This document shows positions 40,117 through 40,292 of a DNA stretch of 40,292 nt, one piece after another. A program made the translations under genes and the position numbers. The notes beneath the pieces are model-generated. The model searched no databases and was not told the origin of the DNA. It worked only from the letters and a program-made list of their open reading frames with translations. The DNA comes from JARYMI01 sp037444845. Its GTDB lineage: Bacteria > Acidobacteriota > Aminicenantia > Aminicenantales > UBA8522. The stretch spans positions 1 through 40,292 of the forward strand of contig JBBILQ010000020.1 in assembly GCA_037444845.1 (NCBI GenBank), read 5' to 3'. The stretch's first letter is position 1. Each line of letters starts with the position of its first letter.

Positions 40117-40292
40117 CTAATCTCTTAGCTTATCTTTTAGCCTGGCTATGGCCCTGGCGATTTCCGCTTGCTGCTCCTCAATAATCGCAATCAGTTCCTC
40201 TGGCGTTCGCGTATCTTCGATGCTCTTCCTGTTGGGATTGACGGCCTTGATGTCGAAGTTCCTCGCCTCAATTTCTTCTATCGGCACACGCC
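40117..40292 (-). CDS. C-terminal end of a probable type I restriction-modification methylase
   Basis: The last 58 codons of a gene enter from the right edge and stop at 40117-40119. The protein ends with VPIEEIEARNFDIKAVNPNR, then TPEELIAIIEEQQAEIARAI. The NFDIKAVNPN stretch and the following coiled region match the C-terminal end of HsdM-type N6-adenine methyltransferases, where the coiled segment contacts HsdS. With so little sequence the call is tentative; another N6-adenine methylase is possible. Confidence 0.5.
   Translation of the reverse strand, partial: RVPIEEIEARNFDIKAVNPNRKSIEDTRTPEELIAIIEEQQAEIARAIARLKDKLRD

Noticed and set aside
1..40292. CRISPR array, insertion sequence or prophage
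   Set aside because: No regularly spaced repeats, transposase or integrase motifs, or phage structural genes were seen on either strand; the direct repeat around HepT/MntA is only two copies.

Overview
This window looks like a stretch of chromosome from an anaerobic, GC-moderate (about mid-50s percent) uncultured bacterium. The gene mix is a tricorn-type S41 protease, a secreted M64 peptidase, a DUF6600/FecR secreted protein, a MEMO1-agmatinase pair, a class III ribonucleotide reductase and many signal-peptide proteins with strong GGAGG ribosome sites. It would fit Candidatus Aminicenantes or a relative near Acidobacteriota. That placement is an inference from gene content, not from a marker gene. 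Two assembly gaps are present: 10 N at 15204-15213 and 100 N at 34401-34500. I see no CRISPR array, transposase, integrase or phage structural gene.

Layout. 1-1828 is the 5' part of a tricorn protease gene that runs off the left edge. 2059-5524 (minus) is a dNTP operon, nrdD, redoxin, nrdG, dut, preceded by a pair of NrdR-box-like sites. 5761-8005 is a small accessory patch: yjbQ, a HepT/MntA toxin-antitoxin pair with a chimeric N-terminus, a second copy of the last 63 bp of yjbQ, and a 5'-truncated TPR gene. 8072-9961 is an MFS transporter of the MFSD1 dipeptide-transporter type with a HAD hydrolase. 10066-17717 holds a membrane-anchored amidase, a phosphoglucose isomerase of the Tal/Pgi-fusion type, several secreted proteins of unknown function and a Spy/CpxP-like protein. 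17787-22378 (minus) is a complete ribose-type sugar ABC transporter followed by a GHMP sugar kinase, with a good promoter and an insulating terminator upstream. 22494-23517 is an operon of three small proteins. 23886-25415 is a divergent pair, a secreted protein and free methionine sulfoxide reductase, whose -35 boxes lie in matching palindromic repeats.

25437-29038 (minus) is an M64 peptidase, agmatinase-family, MEMO1-family operon. 29439-31054 carries a ferritin-like protein and a flavin reductase. 31112-34400 is a tightly overlapping set: ABC ATPase, ABC permease, TPR protein and prepilin peptidase. It resembles the PilH-PilI-PilD part of a type IV pilus locus and is cut by the 100-N gap. 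34552-38258 is a multi-spanning GT-C-like protein overlapping an asparagine synthetase. The right end has tilS, whose 3' end lies inside a long palindromic intergenic repeat, a tRNA with a CAU anticodon, and the 3' end of what looks like a type I restriction-modification methylase gene.

Together the genes suggest a peptide- and amino-acid-degrading, oxygen-sensitive heterotroph with some oxidant defence (ferritin-like protein, msrC), sugar uptake and surface appendages. The most novel-looking features are the HepT/MntA module bracketed by duplicated yjbQ 3' ends with its TPR/ribbon-helix-helix chimera, the sugar ABC-GHMP kinase operon, the pilus-type ABC/PilD cluster, the palindromic repeat at tilS, and several unexplained RNA-like intergenic elements.
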